This document shows, piece after piece, positions 47,042 to 58,205 of a stretch of DNA of 64,000 bases. A model generated the notes under the pieces. It was given only the letters and a program-made list of their open reading frames with translations. It ran no database searches and was not told the origin of the DNA. Every line of letters begins with the position of its first letter. Position 1 is the stretch's first letter. A program made the position numbers and the translations under genes. This DNA comes from Thermoascus crustaceus (taxonomy: Eukaryota > Ascomycota > Eurotiomycetes > Eurotiales > Thermoascaceae): assembly GCA_001599835.1 (NCBI GenBank), contig BCIC01000002.1, positions 2,111,031 through 2,175,030 of the forward strand, given 5' to 3'.

Positions 47042-49043
47042 ATGGAGTCATGGATAAGCATCTATGGACTGCTGGCTGCGGTCGTCAGCATGGTGCTCGA
47101 CGTCGCGCAGTTCTGGAAACGAGTAAGCAAATCGTGCTATCACTAGCCCTGCGAGCCTTGTGACATAAATATCTATGTTCCATGCATCTAATTGTTTCCT
47201 TGCCTGGATTGTCTCTTCTCTAGAGGTTGCTGTCATGGTGGAGATCTAAATCCCCCAGGGATAATCTGCTGAATTCCCTGGCCATGGCCAAGACCTTTGA
47301 AGAATGGGAAGAAGCTGCGTTTCAGCTCGATGAGCTTCTGAGTACCGATTTATGGTAAGCACCTATTCCCTGTGGACTTGAATTATTATATATTGCCAGC
47401 CGTATTTTCTTTGCATGTCTCGAAAACTAAATTGGGTCCCTTTCTCATGGTTAATCGCAGGCGTCAGAATCCAACCAGTAAACATTATGACTATCGACTC
47501 ATCCATGGCAGACTGGAGGCCATTATTAACTCAAGAGAAGAGGAGGATATCCTCACGCTTGTGAACCTTCTCAGATCTGGACTTGTCCGCAATCTCGGCA
47601 ATATCACCTCCCCGAAGCTTTTCAACCATGCTTATGCGGGTACCAAGCTGCTCATTGACGACTACATCAGGCAGGTTGCGCTTTCTATCCAGTATGTGAC
47701 ATCGCTAAAGACGACGCCAATCCACGAGAGCGGGTTTACGTCTCAGGCTAAGTTGGAGCTGCTGCATGACACGCGCCAAGCATTCGGGAGGACGACGCTG
47801 GTGCTGCAGGGAGGCTCTATTTTCGGATTGTGCCACCTTGGTGTTGTGAAGGCGTTGCTTCTCCGAGGTCTTTTGCCCAGGATCATCACCGGGACAGCAA
47901 CAGGGGCTCTGATTGCTGCTCTGGTGGGAATCCATACGGAGGATGAGCTTTTGACCCTCCTCAATGGCGATGGGATTGACCTAACTGCCTTTGATCAACG
48001 ACACTCGGCCGAATTTCCAGGACAGGAAGAGAAGACTCTGCTCAGCGACGAGGGGAATAGTTGGTTCCAGACCATGATAAGACGAGCGAAAAGGTATATC
48101 CGGGAAGGGTATTTTCTCGATGTCAATGTCTTAGAAGAATGCGTGCGCGCCAATGTTGGTGACTTGACATTCGAGGAGGCGTACGCTCGGTCCAAAAGGA
48201 TTCTGAATATCACTGTTGCAACTTCAGGCAAAGGAGGCTTCCCGAACTTGCTGAACTACCTAACAGCGCCGAATGTTGTGAGTATTGCTTTGCCACATTT
48301 TGACTTATATGTGCTCATAGGTGCCATAGTTGATATGGTCTGCTGCACTCGCCTCCAATGCATCCTCGACATCACTATATTCACCTGTAAGACTGTATTG
48401 CAAGGATGAGACAGGCGCGATTGTTCCGTGGCCACACTCGCAGGATGTTACCTTCCGGTCCTGGCGTCAAATGTATTATAATGACCGGGAATCACCGCTA
48501 TTCCGCATTGCTGAGCTTTTCAATGTCAACCATTTTATGGTATCGCAGGCTCGACCATACCTCATACCATTCCTCCAATCAGACCTTCAACGTCCAGACC
48601 AGAGACATGCCAACCAATGGAACCCTACGCGGTCCATCCTGCGGTTGGTTATCTTAGAAATCCGTCACCGGCTAAAGCAGCTTGATTATATTGGTCTGCT
48701 GCCCACCTCCTTGCGTCGACTACTTATCGATGAAAGCATCCCAGGCCCGAGCCTGACGCTCGTACCCGACTTGTCAGTAAAAGACTTGACGAAGCTGCTC
48801 CAGAATCCTACCAAAGAGGGTCTTGACTATTGGATTCTGAGAGGAGAGAGAGGAGTTTGGCCTGCGATAAGTGCTTTGAAGGTCCGTTGCGCGATTGAGA
48901 TCGAGTTGGATAAGGGATATCAAACTGTTCGGAAACGAAGACCGGACGACAACCGGCCAGGTGTGAGCGCGTCGGGACAACATCGCAGTCCGAACGAAGG
49001 TGTTCCAAGGGGACGCAGATCTGCCAGTCTTGACAAAGGCTAG
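47042..49043 (+). CDS. Patatin-like TAG-lipase family protein lacking the catalytic serine (predicted pseudoenzyme)
   Basis: Exons 47042-47122, 47224-47354, 47461-48277 and 48330-49043 encode 580 residues. It belongs to the fungal/plant Tgl3-4-5/SDP1 group: an N-terminal hydrophobic stretch, a DUF3336-like part (KTFEEWEEAAFQLDELLSTD, LWRQNPTSKHYDYRLIHGRL), then the patatin domain with its oxyanion loop (LQGGSIFGLCHLGVVKALLL). Where the family has a GxSxG nucleophile, this protein reads GTATG (Ala217, codon GCA at 47897-47899). The region before ELFNVNHFMVSQ, which usually carries the catalytic Asp as DGS/DGA, reads WRQMYYNDRESP and has no such motif. The frame is intact across four exons, so this is not a simple pseudogene. 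It may be a scaffold or regulator of neutral-lipid metabolism. Confidence 0.85.
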
Positions 49044-49988
49044 GCTACAACATATCCCAAGCCTTGTGGCCCGTGTTGGTTGGGGCCCTCCCGGCGCCTC
49101 GATTTGTCCAACAGACATCAACACCCTTCAACTTCGAATATGCAATTCTTTCACCTGGAGTGTTGCAAGGTTGATGGCCGTGTATGTTCTGCATTTTAAA
49201 AAGAAGTTGCCTTCCATTGTTTCCTTGATACCCTGTCGATAAGGATGGTGGTGAAGTTTCTAGATGCTCAGTTAATTGTTGTGCTGTGTTGCCATATCCC
49301 CGTGATGCAGACAGACTCTCCTGCGGATTTGCTTGTTGTCTCTATCAGAGCCTACTAGATAGATATCTTCTTGGCGTGATGTCGTTGTTTATCTCCAGAT
49401 GGTCGCCGCGGCGGCAGCAGGATCTAGACATAGACATTGTGCTCCGCGTTATGAGTAAACATTTCACATGTTCTGAACTGGAAAACTCCCCTCAGCTCAG
49501 TTGATCCTCACTTAGTTGTCTTTCTCCAACAAAGAGAAGTAACATAACCACTCTCCGCATTTCTTCAAAAGTGCACACAGACACATTATCCATCCGGACC
49601 ATACCTTCGCTTTCTTCATTCCTATGAAAACATTCATAAAGCAACTTGACTCGCAGTCTACTCGTCCGGACGTCGACTGGAAACTTCAGAGTATGTAAAC
49701 CTCATCATATCCTGCTGCTGAGACACTTCACCTTGCTCCCTACGCCATCCCCACATTTTCACTTCCTCTCCACCTTCACTGTCTTGTCTCAACTTCACAC
49801 CTACTTACCTATTCATTCTTTAGCATAAGGAATTTAGCCATAAAGGGCTCTTCAAGCCTCTTTGCCAGATCCATAATCCAGTCGAAGAGAGAATACCCCC
49901 TCCGGTAAGTAATATTCTCAAGCAAAAGTACGACGGATCAATACTGAGAGACAGTGACCTGCAGTTCTGCTCCAATATTCTCTTCATC
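49044..49988. promoter_or_regulatory. Upstream region of the 568-residue orphan
   Basis: About 0.95 kb. The right half (49520-49830) is rich in C, T and A, as expected for a promoter and leader. GT and AG sites are present, so an intron in the 5' leader is possible, but nothing proves one. Confidence 0.4.
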
Positions 49989-51695
49989 ATGGCTGGCACG
50001 AAGGAAGTTACTACCGTCTTCAAATTAAAGAGGAGCAAGAGGAAGATCAGGCTCTCCAGTGAGCTTGGAGAGGGAAAACTGTCTCTCGGACGGATGATCG
50101 CTGAAGCGTTCCCTGACGAGGAGTCTCTTTACCGGGACGAGGCACCCGAGACACAGGCTGGTGCCGAATCTGAGATATCTGAGATCTCAGAGGACCAAGC
50201 TGATGGAGACAACTTCAAGGTTGAACAGACACTGGCATCGGAAGGTGATTCTGCTGCTTCCTCCGTCGAGGCTGCCTCTGAAGAGACCACCGCCAGCGAT
50301 GGTGCTGCTGCCAAAGTCAAGGCAGTTAATGTGGTCCATCCATGGAATGTCGTTGACTATCATCTCTATCTAAACTCTGTCGAAGGAGGAAAAGACGAAC
50401 GCGAGAGACGCAACAGTATGTACCTCTTCGATGGGTGCGACTGCCGTCCCTTTCTCTATGACGAGTTCTCCAACCCTGAGACGTTCGACCCTGCTGTGGT
50501 GGGTGATGAACCGAAACTGCTCTTCGCGATCCTGCCTCTTGCGGAGCCAGGCCCTTCTTTCAATGGCGTGCAGTATCTTCTTGGGTTCGACCTTCGAGAG
50601 CAAATGTTCTTCATTCGCTGCTTCTACTGGCTTCCGGAGGATATCAGTGACGTGTGGAGTGTCTGGAACGAGGGACACTTTGTGTACCAGCTCTCCATTA
50701 CTGCCATCTACACGATGATGAAGGAGAGTTTCAATAACGAAGATGGGAAGGTCAACATCACCCCTCTGAACTTCAGCCCTTATTGCGACGTGCTCGCTGA
50801 TGACACTGATAACGATCCGGGAATGGATATGGTTATCGTTATCCTATGCAGCCAGTGGGTTGTCGACCTTGCGGATGTCCTCTTCAAGGACGACGACGTC
50901 GCGCGCATTCAAGACTTCAAGAACGAGCTCAACAGCTACAAGAACCAGTGGCGTCTGGTCCTTCAGCGGGCCTCATACAGGGCATGGTTCGCTCTCCGCG
51001 ACGGGCTGCCAAAGCAGCAGGCGTGTGGTCGCAAGTCGTCCTGGAGCCAGGTGATGAGTGACCTCTACACTTTCGACAAGTCCAAGGAGTGGGGGAGCAT
51101 GGTGACCAAGTCGTGGCGTGCCCCGAGCCAGAATACATGCGACAGGATCCGTCAGCGCTGCTGGAATGAGTGGCGGAAAGAAGGCATGGAGCGTGTGGAG
51201 AAACGCTTCGAGCAGCTGTTCACTAAACCCGATGATAGCAGCCGTCATCCTGTGTTCTTCTCTCCAGGAGGTCCAAAGACACCTCCTCCAGTCGTTCAGC
51301 CTGAGTCTGGTCCGGTCTTGCCTACTTCAGTCTCTCCTCCCTCGGACGGCATCGTGGCACCGATGTCCGAACTCACTGAAAGCGACGCGCGAACATCCCA
51401 CGATGAGATTCCACTTGATCTCATACTGGGTAGCATGTTAGAATTCGTCAAAATGAGGCCGGAGATGGACACGCCTGAGAACCGTCGTCGTGTTGGAGCT
51501 TTGATGACCCATCTGGGGATCCCCGCAGTTCACCGTGAGTCTGAAGAGCACAAGCGCGCCGTGGTCCGCCAGAAGCATGACTCCGGCTATGGATACGATG
51601 CGGAGGGATGGGCGCAGCAGCTGAAGGCGATGGGAGAGGAGGACCATCCCGACCGTCCTGCTCCTCGTCTTCTCCCGAGTCCCGTCATCGACTGA
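49989..51695 (+). CDS. Hypothetical protein, 568 residues, no recognised domain
   Basis: A single uninterrupted exon of 568 codons with normal codon use. I do not recognise the family. The N-terminus is basic (VFKLKRSKRKIRLSSELGEG) and is followed by an acidic, Ser/Ala-rich stretch (about 50-110). Residues about 115-400 look globular and rich in aromatic residues: VHPWNVVDYHLYLNSVEGGK, LFDGCDCRPFLYDEFSNPET, IRCFYWLPEDISDVWSVWNE, and a helical, Trp-rich part (NSYKNQWRLVLQRASYRAWF, RIRQRCWNEWRKEGMERVEK). A Pro/Ser-rich linker and a helical C-terminus follow. No signal peptide or membrane helix is visible. The start is the first Met after a stop-rich leader. It lies next to a transposon relic, at the beginning of the more accessory part of the window. 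Confidence 0.8.
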   Translation: MAGTKEVTTVFKLKRSKRKIRLSSELGEGKLSLGRMIAEAFPDEESLYRDEAPETQAGAESEISEISEDQADGDNFKVEQTLASEGDSAASSVEAASEETTASDGAAAKVKAVNVVHPWNVVDYHLYLNSVEGGKDERERRNSMYLFDGCDCRPFLYDEFSNPETFDPAVVGDEPKLLFAILPLAEPGPSFNGVQYLLGFDLREQMFFIRCFYWLPEDISDVWSVWNEGHFVYQLSITAIYTMMKESFNNEDGKVNITPLNFSPYCDVLADDTDNDPGMDMVIVILCSQWVVDLADVLFKDDDVARIQDFKNELNSYKNQWRLVLQRASYRAWFALRDGLPKQQACGRKSSWSQVMSDLYTFDKSKEWGSMVTKSWRAPSQNTCDRIRQRCWNEWRKEGMERVEKRFEQLFTKPDDSSRHPVFFSPGGPKTPPPVVQPESGPVLPTSVSPPSDGIVAPMSELTESDARTSHDEIPLDLILGSMLEFVKMRPEMDTPENRRRVGALMTHLGIPAVHRESEEHKRAVVRQKHDSGYGYDAEGWAQQLKAMGEEDHPDRPAPRLLPSPVID

Positions 51696-52574
51696 TTCAA
51701 GACCTTGGCTTCTTAGTTGACGCCCGTTCGATTTCGATATGCTATGCGCTCGGTCATGTGGACGTCAGCATCAGTCACCTTCAAACTGCAATTTTTGATG
51801 ATTACTGCAGATGTCCCCCAGCCTTTCACATTTTGTCCGAGTACATGCCTACATGATGTGTTGTTTTTAATACCCTTTCCCCTTTTTGCCCCTGTCCCCT
51901 CTCAGTTATTTTGTGACATTTGGTCTGCTGAAGTCAGCCATTTCCATCAGTTGTTTGGGTCTCTTTTGGTGATCTTAATGGTCCCTTCCTGGTATTCAAA
52001 TCCAAGCCAGCCCTTTTTTTGTCAGATGTAAAAACTGCCCCGTCTTGTTTCGCAACATTTCCGATTGTCTTCTTGTCCTGTGTACTTTGGTCTTGAACGC
52101 ACAGAAGTCCTCTAACCCCCATACCTTCTTTCAGCTGAGTGTTTTGTTTTCTCTCCCCTGTTTTGTCTAACGAGTAGTATTGGCAACTGCGCAGTGGCTG
52201 ATGACCCTGACTCTTTGTCTATCCTCTTTCTCTGGTTTCCCCCTGGTTTCACTCCACTTTTTTGTCTCCAGAGTACTGCGCCTACGACGTGTTGGGATTA
52301 CATGATGACTACCAGTCCATTTCTCATGTTCAGATTTCGAGGGGAGAAGGCGGAAAGAGGCTCAACGATCTCGAATTCTCCAGCGCGTGTAGCGCGAACG
52401 TGATGTTCATCTTGAGCCGTCTGCTTTCACTCTCTCGCCAATGGATTGAGAAGGACGATTTCTGTACTGTATCAGGAGTAGTAGTTTCAAGAACGGAAAT
52501 GTCCTCTTTCTTAGTAATCGGTGTTCTTGAGTCGAAGTTGAAGCCGAACTTAGGTGGTATATAGATTAGGTATA
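51696..52574. other. 3' flank of the orphan gene up to the transposon relic
   Basis: About 0.88 kb, T-rich (51860-52270), with no supported gene. It ends at the TA dinucleotide (52573-52574) that borders the Pogo-like element. Confidence 0.5.
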
Positions 52575-52598
52575 CAAAAAACCCTCGCTATAACGAAC
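52575..52598 (+). repeat. Left terminal inverted repeat of the Pogo-like element
   Basis: These 24 bases pair with 53875-53898; the inner 21 are perfect and two mismatches lie at the second and third bases from the tip. The TA target dinucleotide adjoins it on the left. Confidence 0.88.
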
Positions 52599-52737
52599 CT
52601 CCCTATAACGAACGGGCCACCGTGTCTAAATTCAAAACACTACCAAATATTCGTTATCCCTCCATATAACGAGATTCGTTACATTCTTCCTGACTGCCTC
52701 CATATAATTAGTTATAAAGAATTGCCTGAAAGCTAAA

Positions 52738-52947
52738 ATGCCTCGCCGTACAGCTATCTCAATCCAGCAAAAGACAGCACTCTACTCTCAAAAAGCTCTG
52801 TCAGCCGAATATTACCACTATAACCTAGTGGTATGCCAAGAAACCTATCAGCCTAGTCAGCACACGCCGATCCGGGTAGTTATCTCAAAGATCCTTACAA
52901 TATTCGGTATATCACATCGATACATCATATCTTTCAGAATCGCTTGA
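52738..52947 (+). pseudogene. Remnant of a Pogo/Fot transposase N-terminus
   Basis: The frame opens MPRRTAISIQQKTALYSQKA and continues with CQETYQPSQHTPIRVVISKI, which resembles the N-terminal helix-turn-helix DNA-binding part of fungal Pogo-type transposases (CENP-B/psq-like). It stops after 69 codons, where such proteins run to more than 500. The position, about 160 bp inside the left end, is right for a transposase start. Confidence 0.7.
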
Positions 52948-53566
52948 TATATCATATTCGGAAGGTCTTAACCCCTCATTCCATGAGAATAAATAGTCAG
53001 TTAGTTAGGTAGATTCGAATAATCAGAGCTTTCCTCATCATACCCTCGGATTACTAGGTTCGCACAGTCTGACAAGCTCTTAATCCTTACCTTGGCAATA
53101 AAGACCTCCAAAAATGGTTTCAAGATACCTTCAACCAAACAATTGCAGCATCCTCTGTCTCAGAAATCCTCTCCTCACAATATAAACATCTTGATCAGCT
53201 AATAAAGGGCCCCCCAGATCAAAAACAATACTTGTGACGGCGCGGCAGGCACCTAGGCGGTAAGGTAGGCGGTGTGGAGCATTCCTTTGTCTCCGGGATA
53301 CTGCCGGTCCTGCTTGCCTATATATCTCACGTTGCACAAAGCCCTGCAGATTCTTTCCTTGCTTTCCTCTCATGCTTTCGATTCTGTATGACTAGCTACC
53401 GTAGTAATACATCATTTTACTATGACTGAGCGCCGTTACACTGGCCATGTGAATTGACAACAGGTCTTCAATTTGGGCTATATGAATTAACAAGAGGTCT
53501 TCAATTCAGTCTCCTAATCAGAAGAGCTATTTCAATTAACAATGTATATAGAGACATTCCTTAACC

Positions 53567-53706
53567 ATGGGGATAAGGACCCTGTGGTCAACTCAAAATA
53601 GCAATCCTGATAGTAACATTGCTAGTAACAGCCTATTCATCTATCTCTTTCTCTTGCTTTCTGTCCTCAAGATAAACCCAACGAGCCTCCGCCTAAGAAG
53701 TCTTAG
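53567..53706 (+). pseudogene. Remnant of the 3' part of a transposase gene
   Basis: The DNA around 53567-53590 (containing GGACCCTGTGGTCAACTC) and 53665-53706 (reading P-Q-D-K-P-N-E-P-P-P-K-K-S, then stop) resembles the segment at 63432-63575, so both derive from related elements. Stops and frame changes between these blocks make it non-functional. Calling it transposase is inferred from its place inside the element. Confidence 0.55.
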
Positions 53707-53874
53707 GTCCGCCGTTACATTCAGCATCTGGATAAGCATGAGAGGATAAGAGGATTCTAGAAGCAAGAAAAGTGGAGAACCAGCCGCAAAGAGATACTAG
53801 GGCTTATTTTGGTACAGCATTTGTTATTACAAGTCCCTCTATATAGTAGTGAATTCAACATGTTGTCTCCTTTA

Positions 53875-53898
53875 GTTCGTTATAGCGAGGGTTTTCCG
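53875..53898 (-). repeat. Right terminal inverted repeat of the Pogo-like element
   Basis: Inverted partner of 52575-52598; the TA at 53899-53900 completes the target-site duplication. Confidence 0.88.
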
Positions 53899-54824
53899 TA
53901 TGCAGCGCACATCATGATCTGCACATGCAGGACCAAGAAGTTCCAACTCAGCACTCTGTTTAACACCTTCCATAGCGGTGAGAAGGCGTGTTTCTGTGAA
54001 CTGTGGGGTATGCCGCACGTTCAACCTGGACTGTACCTGAGCCTGGAATCCTAAGGTGGAGAATGGAGCCGCGGTCTGGATGGAGCCCTGATATGGGGGA
54101 TCTGTGTACAGCCACAATCTTCATGCAGCCAAGCTTTGCAAGGCTGGTTAGATCCGAGATCTGATAAGCAGGACGAAACATTCCGAGAGAGAGGCTTTTC
54201 TCGTGTCATACTGAGTCGAATATTCCCCTTCCACCTCCATCCTCCGTCGTCTGGACTGCTGGAGCGCTGTACGACATGGTGAAAAGGGCAGTCGTCAGCA
54301 GCCCCACCCGGCGACGAGGAAAAGCGATAACGCACCGCCACAGGACGCGCCTTTTGCAGATGAGGAATCGCCGACAGTGGCTGTTCCGCGGCTTCTCTGT
54401 GGCGCTCCGGAGCTCCACTAGGGCTGAGCCCGCGAATGCGCACGGCCCGATTGGCTGGCCCCTCGTCGCGTCGACAGCGACTCCGCGAGCTATGGGCTTG
54501 GCATCGTCACTCAGCCCAGGCCGCCGTCTGAGGATTCCTGCTAGGGTCGAAGCTGATCTTATACCCCCTACGCTTTTTCTCCCTGGCGGCTTGTCTCTTC
54601 CTCTTCTGACTCTCATTTCTCCCTCTTTCCTGCGTCCCTCTCTCCGTCACTCTTTTTTGCTCCCTCCCCTTCTTGCAGCGATCGATCCCTCAGGCGCTCC
54701 AGGAGCTCCCCCTTCCCCCCCCCTTTTCTCGGATACCCACTCCGTGCTCTCCTCTATCGGTACCTTTTGGCGCCGTCTCGATCCGTACGCGCTTTTTGGG
54801 GATTAGTCGTCTATTTGGCTTGTC
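53899..54824. promoter_or_regulatory. Upstream region and leader of the PhoD-like gene
   Basis: The transposon inserted about 0.93 kb upstream of the PhoD-like start codon. From 54570 to 54824 the DNA is strongly CT-rich, typical of a fungal core promoter and leader. A 176-codon frame (54276-54806) is low-complexity and probably not coding. Confidence 0.45.
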
Positions 54825-57272
54825 ATGGCTGACGGCCCACTCCAGGGTTACCAAACGCCGGACGGCCATGTCCAGGGTATGACTACGACATTTCCTGCGC
54901 CTCCCCTCTAGCTCTCAATTGGGCATCGCAATTGCTGACGGTCCCTCTAGATAACTATGCTCAGCCCTACGGCTATGGAGATGGCGCGGGACCGGTTGTT
55001 CCAGGATACGGGTATGGGTCTGAGCCTCAGGCCGAGAACACAAACTCCTATCTGGAGGTCATCTGTGGTCCCCTCCTGAACTACAAGCACATGAACGTCG
55101 AGTCCTCGTCTTCCACCTGGCACGGGAGCGTCCTGATTGTCACAACGCCGACCCAGAAGCAGCCGGTGCTGCGCTTGCGCCAGGCAGGTCCTGTCTCTCA
55201 CGGCAGCAATGGCGTCTATACAAACAGGCATACCAATGGGTACGCGAACGGCCATGCATCGAGCGGCCAGGGTAACACCTTCTATGGCATCAAACTATAC
55301 GAAGATCCGAACAAGGCGTTCTGGCGATTCTCCATTTCCGTGCCATTGGAGGCGTACGAGGCGCGCTGGGAATATGTCATTCCGGATTTCCAGTACGTCA
55401 ATCGCGATGAGGTTAAGGCGCCCTGGGACTTTGTTGTCCCCTCCATGAGCGAGTCGATGCGCATCATGTTTCACTCCTGTAACGGTTTCTCCGTCGGGAC
55501 GGACACGGACAGCTGGGCTGGTCCGGCGCTGTGGAACGATGTTCTCCGAGTTCATGCTGTCAGGCCTTTCCATGTCATGGTCGGCGGCGGCGATCAGATT
55601 TATAATGATGGTGTCAGAGTAGACGGTCCACTCAGGAAGTGGACTGAGATCACCAACCCTCATAAGAGAAGGGCGCATCATTTCAACAACCAGCTGAGAG
55701 CGGAATGCGATGAGTACTACTACAAGAACTACGTGCGGTGGTATACCCATGAACCCTTCAAGACCGCCAACGGAAGAATCCCCCAGATCAATATCTGGGA
55801 CGACCATGATATTATCGACGGCTTTGGCTCCTATACCGATCACTTCATGAGGTGCTCGGTCTTCCGTGGTATTGGAGGCGTGGCGTACAAGTACTACTGT
55901 CTGTTCCAGCATCACATACCGCCTCCCAAGTCGACATACACCACAGACGCCCCCCAGACTATGCAGGCCGTCAACGGCACGGCCGGCGCCGACCCCAGGC
56001 AGCTGGAGAACACTTTCGTTCTTGAAGAGCACGAGGAGGACCCTAGCTGGATCGTGGGAGCTCGCCCCGGGCCGTATGTGGAGGAAAAGAGTCGGAGTCT
56101 GTACATGCGTCTCGGCAGGCGCATTGCATTCGTCGGGATTGATGCTCGTACGGAGCGCACCCGTCACCAGGTCAATTATCCAGACACGTATGACGCGATC
56201 TTCTCTCGTCTCGACCGTGAGGTGGCTGCGGCAAATGGAGAGATCAAACATCTCATCTTGCTACTGGGTGTTCCAATTGCCTACCCACGTCTCGCTTGGC
56301 TCGAGAATATCTTTAACTCCCCGGTCATTGCTCCGATCCGCTTGTTGAACAAGCGCTTTGGAGTGGCTGGGGATTTCTTCAACAAATTTGACGGCCAGGT
56401 TGACTTGCTGGATGACCTGGACGATCATTACACTGCCCACCACCACAAACGTGAGCGCAAGGAGCTGATGCTGCGCCTCCAAGGGTTCTCGAAGACTCAC
56501 TCCGTCCGAGTCACGATTCTGGGCGGCGACGTGCATCTTGCCGCGTTGGGCCGATTCTATTCGAACCCGAAACTCAACATACCTACTGAGAATGACCACA
56601 GGTACATGGCCAACGTCATCAGTAGTGCCATCACCAACAAACCGCCTCCCAAGCCTGTGGCGAACCTGCTAGCCCGCAGGAACAAGATCCATCACCTGGA
56701 CCACAATACTGATGAGACGCTCATGGACCTCTTCGACAAACAGCCTGGGGGCCAAGAGAAGAGTGCGTCGTGGAATAAGGTTACCATGCCGTCGCGAAAC
56801 TATGCTTGCATTACCGAGGTCCGCTCTTCGGGCACCAACGACACCCTTCAGCCGCCGGCGGTAGATAATCTTGATGGCGCAGTATGCAGTAGACCAACCA
56901 CTCCGGCTAAGGACGGACACTCGCCGCTGCACAAGGGTGAGGAGAACGCTGGAACCACTCACAGGGCCGCGGACGGTGTAAGCAGTGACAGCGGCATGTA
57001 CGGCGGTCTGGATATCGCCATCAGAGTAGAGATCGAGCAAGGCAACAAAGACGGAAATACAGAAGGCTATGGACTTAGCAGTAAGTGCATCTTTTTCTTT
57101 CATGTAGCTCTTGCAAGGATGCAAAGGCTCTGACGCACTTTGTCTAGTCCCACCGTTGACTATCAATCCAAACATTGATGATGGAAGCGGGCATCACAAC
57201 TACTTCCACCGTCCGCACTCGCAACACAGCAGTCTCCCACCGAAACGGGACATTCATTCCTCTTACCAGTGA
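54825..57272 (+). CDS. PhoD-like phosphatase
   Basis: Exons 54825-54876, 54951-57080 and 57148-57272 encode 768 residues of the fungal PhoD-like metallophosphatase family. The metal-site motifs are present: VMVGGGDQIYNDGVRVDGPL, QINIWDDHDIIDGFGSYTDH and VTILGGDVHLAALGRFY. A conserved beta-rich N-terminal part (YLEVICGPLLNYKHMNVESS, STWHGSVLIVTT) precedes them, as in other fungal members. The first 50 residues are Gly/Tyr/Pro-rich and the last 150 are disordered. There is no signal peptide, unlike bacterial secreted PhoD, so it is probably intracellular or membrane-peripheral; substrate unknown. The third exon gives a short tail (IPPLTINPNIDDGSGHHNYF) ending SSYQ. Exon phases match throughout. 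Confidence 0.9.
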
Positions 57273-58205
57273 TTTCTTGCTTTGTTTGCTTGCCATTGGA
57301 TCCATAAGAGTTTGAATGAGTTGAAATACCCCTCAGTCGCTCAGTCCAGTATTTGTATTGTCACAGGCGAAGGAAGAAAAAGAAGATTGGATAATCTTTA
57401 GTTTTCACCGTCTCGGTGTGTTGTCATTGTTACTTCGATTCCCGCCTGCGGCGACTGTGTTCTTTTTTTAATGCTTCGATTAGTTTCGAGCTTATTGGTA
57501 CTGTATCTTTATCTTTATCGCCTTTACTACTAGCCGGGTACAGCCGGTCTATGTAATGATCACCGCCTCTGTGCGAGGTCTCGGCTTTTTGTTTATTACA
57601 TTGAGCGCGTGATTATGCTGCTGACTTCTGCTGGGAGGCGGGACTTTGTACGAGTCTTGCCCTAGATACTTCGGAGACCGAAGGCCAACAAAACAAAGAA
57701 AAGAATCGTAGACAGCACATAGTGTTGATAATGCCGGGTGCCCTGGAATTCCCAAATCAGTCCTCCCGATCGACCCCTGAGGTTGGTTTGTTTATCATTG
57801 TGATGGGTAAATGAAAAGAGAGACAGTTACTCTTGTTGATTTGCAGCTCAACTTTTTTTATTGCTGCAATAATCAAGCCCTGGCCTGTTGGTCTGCCTTT
57901 CTGACGGCAAATGTAGACCGCCTTTGTCACCGTTATCGGGTCAGTTACAGTGAGAAACTTGACAGCAATAACCCATGTTAGTTAGTTGTTATCTGATGCA
58001 GGATTTGTAATATAAAAATGCCAAAAGGAGGAAAGTGTGCCATTTCAGGGATTGGCCACTAACCGTCTGACTAAGGCCAGCACGGAGTTTGTCCGTGCAG
58101 CCAGCAAGCATCTCCACAACCACGTCTCCACGGGCGGAAGAAGCCGACCGCACCTTTTTCATGCCGCGCATCCACGAGATCCCAGAGGCCTGATCATCTC
58201 GTCCG
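57273..58205. promoter_or_regulatory. Spacer between the PhoD-like and Zn2Cys6 genes
   Basis: About 0.93 kb: the PhoD-like 3' UTR (T-rich) and the promoter of the regulator gene. No supported coding sequence or clear promoter box. Confidence 0.45.

Larger units (their letters stand above)
52575..53898 (+). mobile_element. Decayed Pogo/Fot-type DNA transposon (1.3 kb)
   Basis: The element begins CAAAAAACCCTCGC and ends with the inverted counterpart, GCGAGGGTTTTCCG, with 22 of 24 terminal bases inverted-identical. It is flanked on both sides by TA (52573-52574 and 53899-53900), the target site of Tc1/mariner/Pogo elements. Subterminal copies of TATAACGA occur near 52604 and 52667. A transposase start-like segment at 52738 and a terminal segment near 53567-53706 remain, but the middle is full of stops and is far shorter than a full Fot element of about 1.9 kb. 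The interior is very AT-rich, which fits decay by C-to-T mutation, possibly RIP. It cannot make its own transposase. Confidence 0.85.

Noticed and set aside
54276..54806. 176-codon plus-strand frame before the PhoD-like gene
   Set aside because: Low-complexity Arg/Ser/Pro/Leu text from CT-rich leader DNA; no family resemblance.
55295..56251. 318-codon minus-strand frame opposite the PhoD-like gene
   Set aside because: Antisense of the conserved metallophosphatase motifs; no domain.
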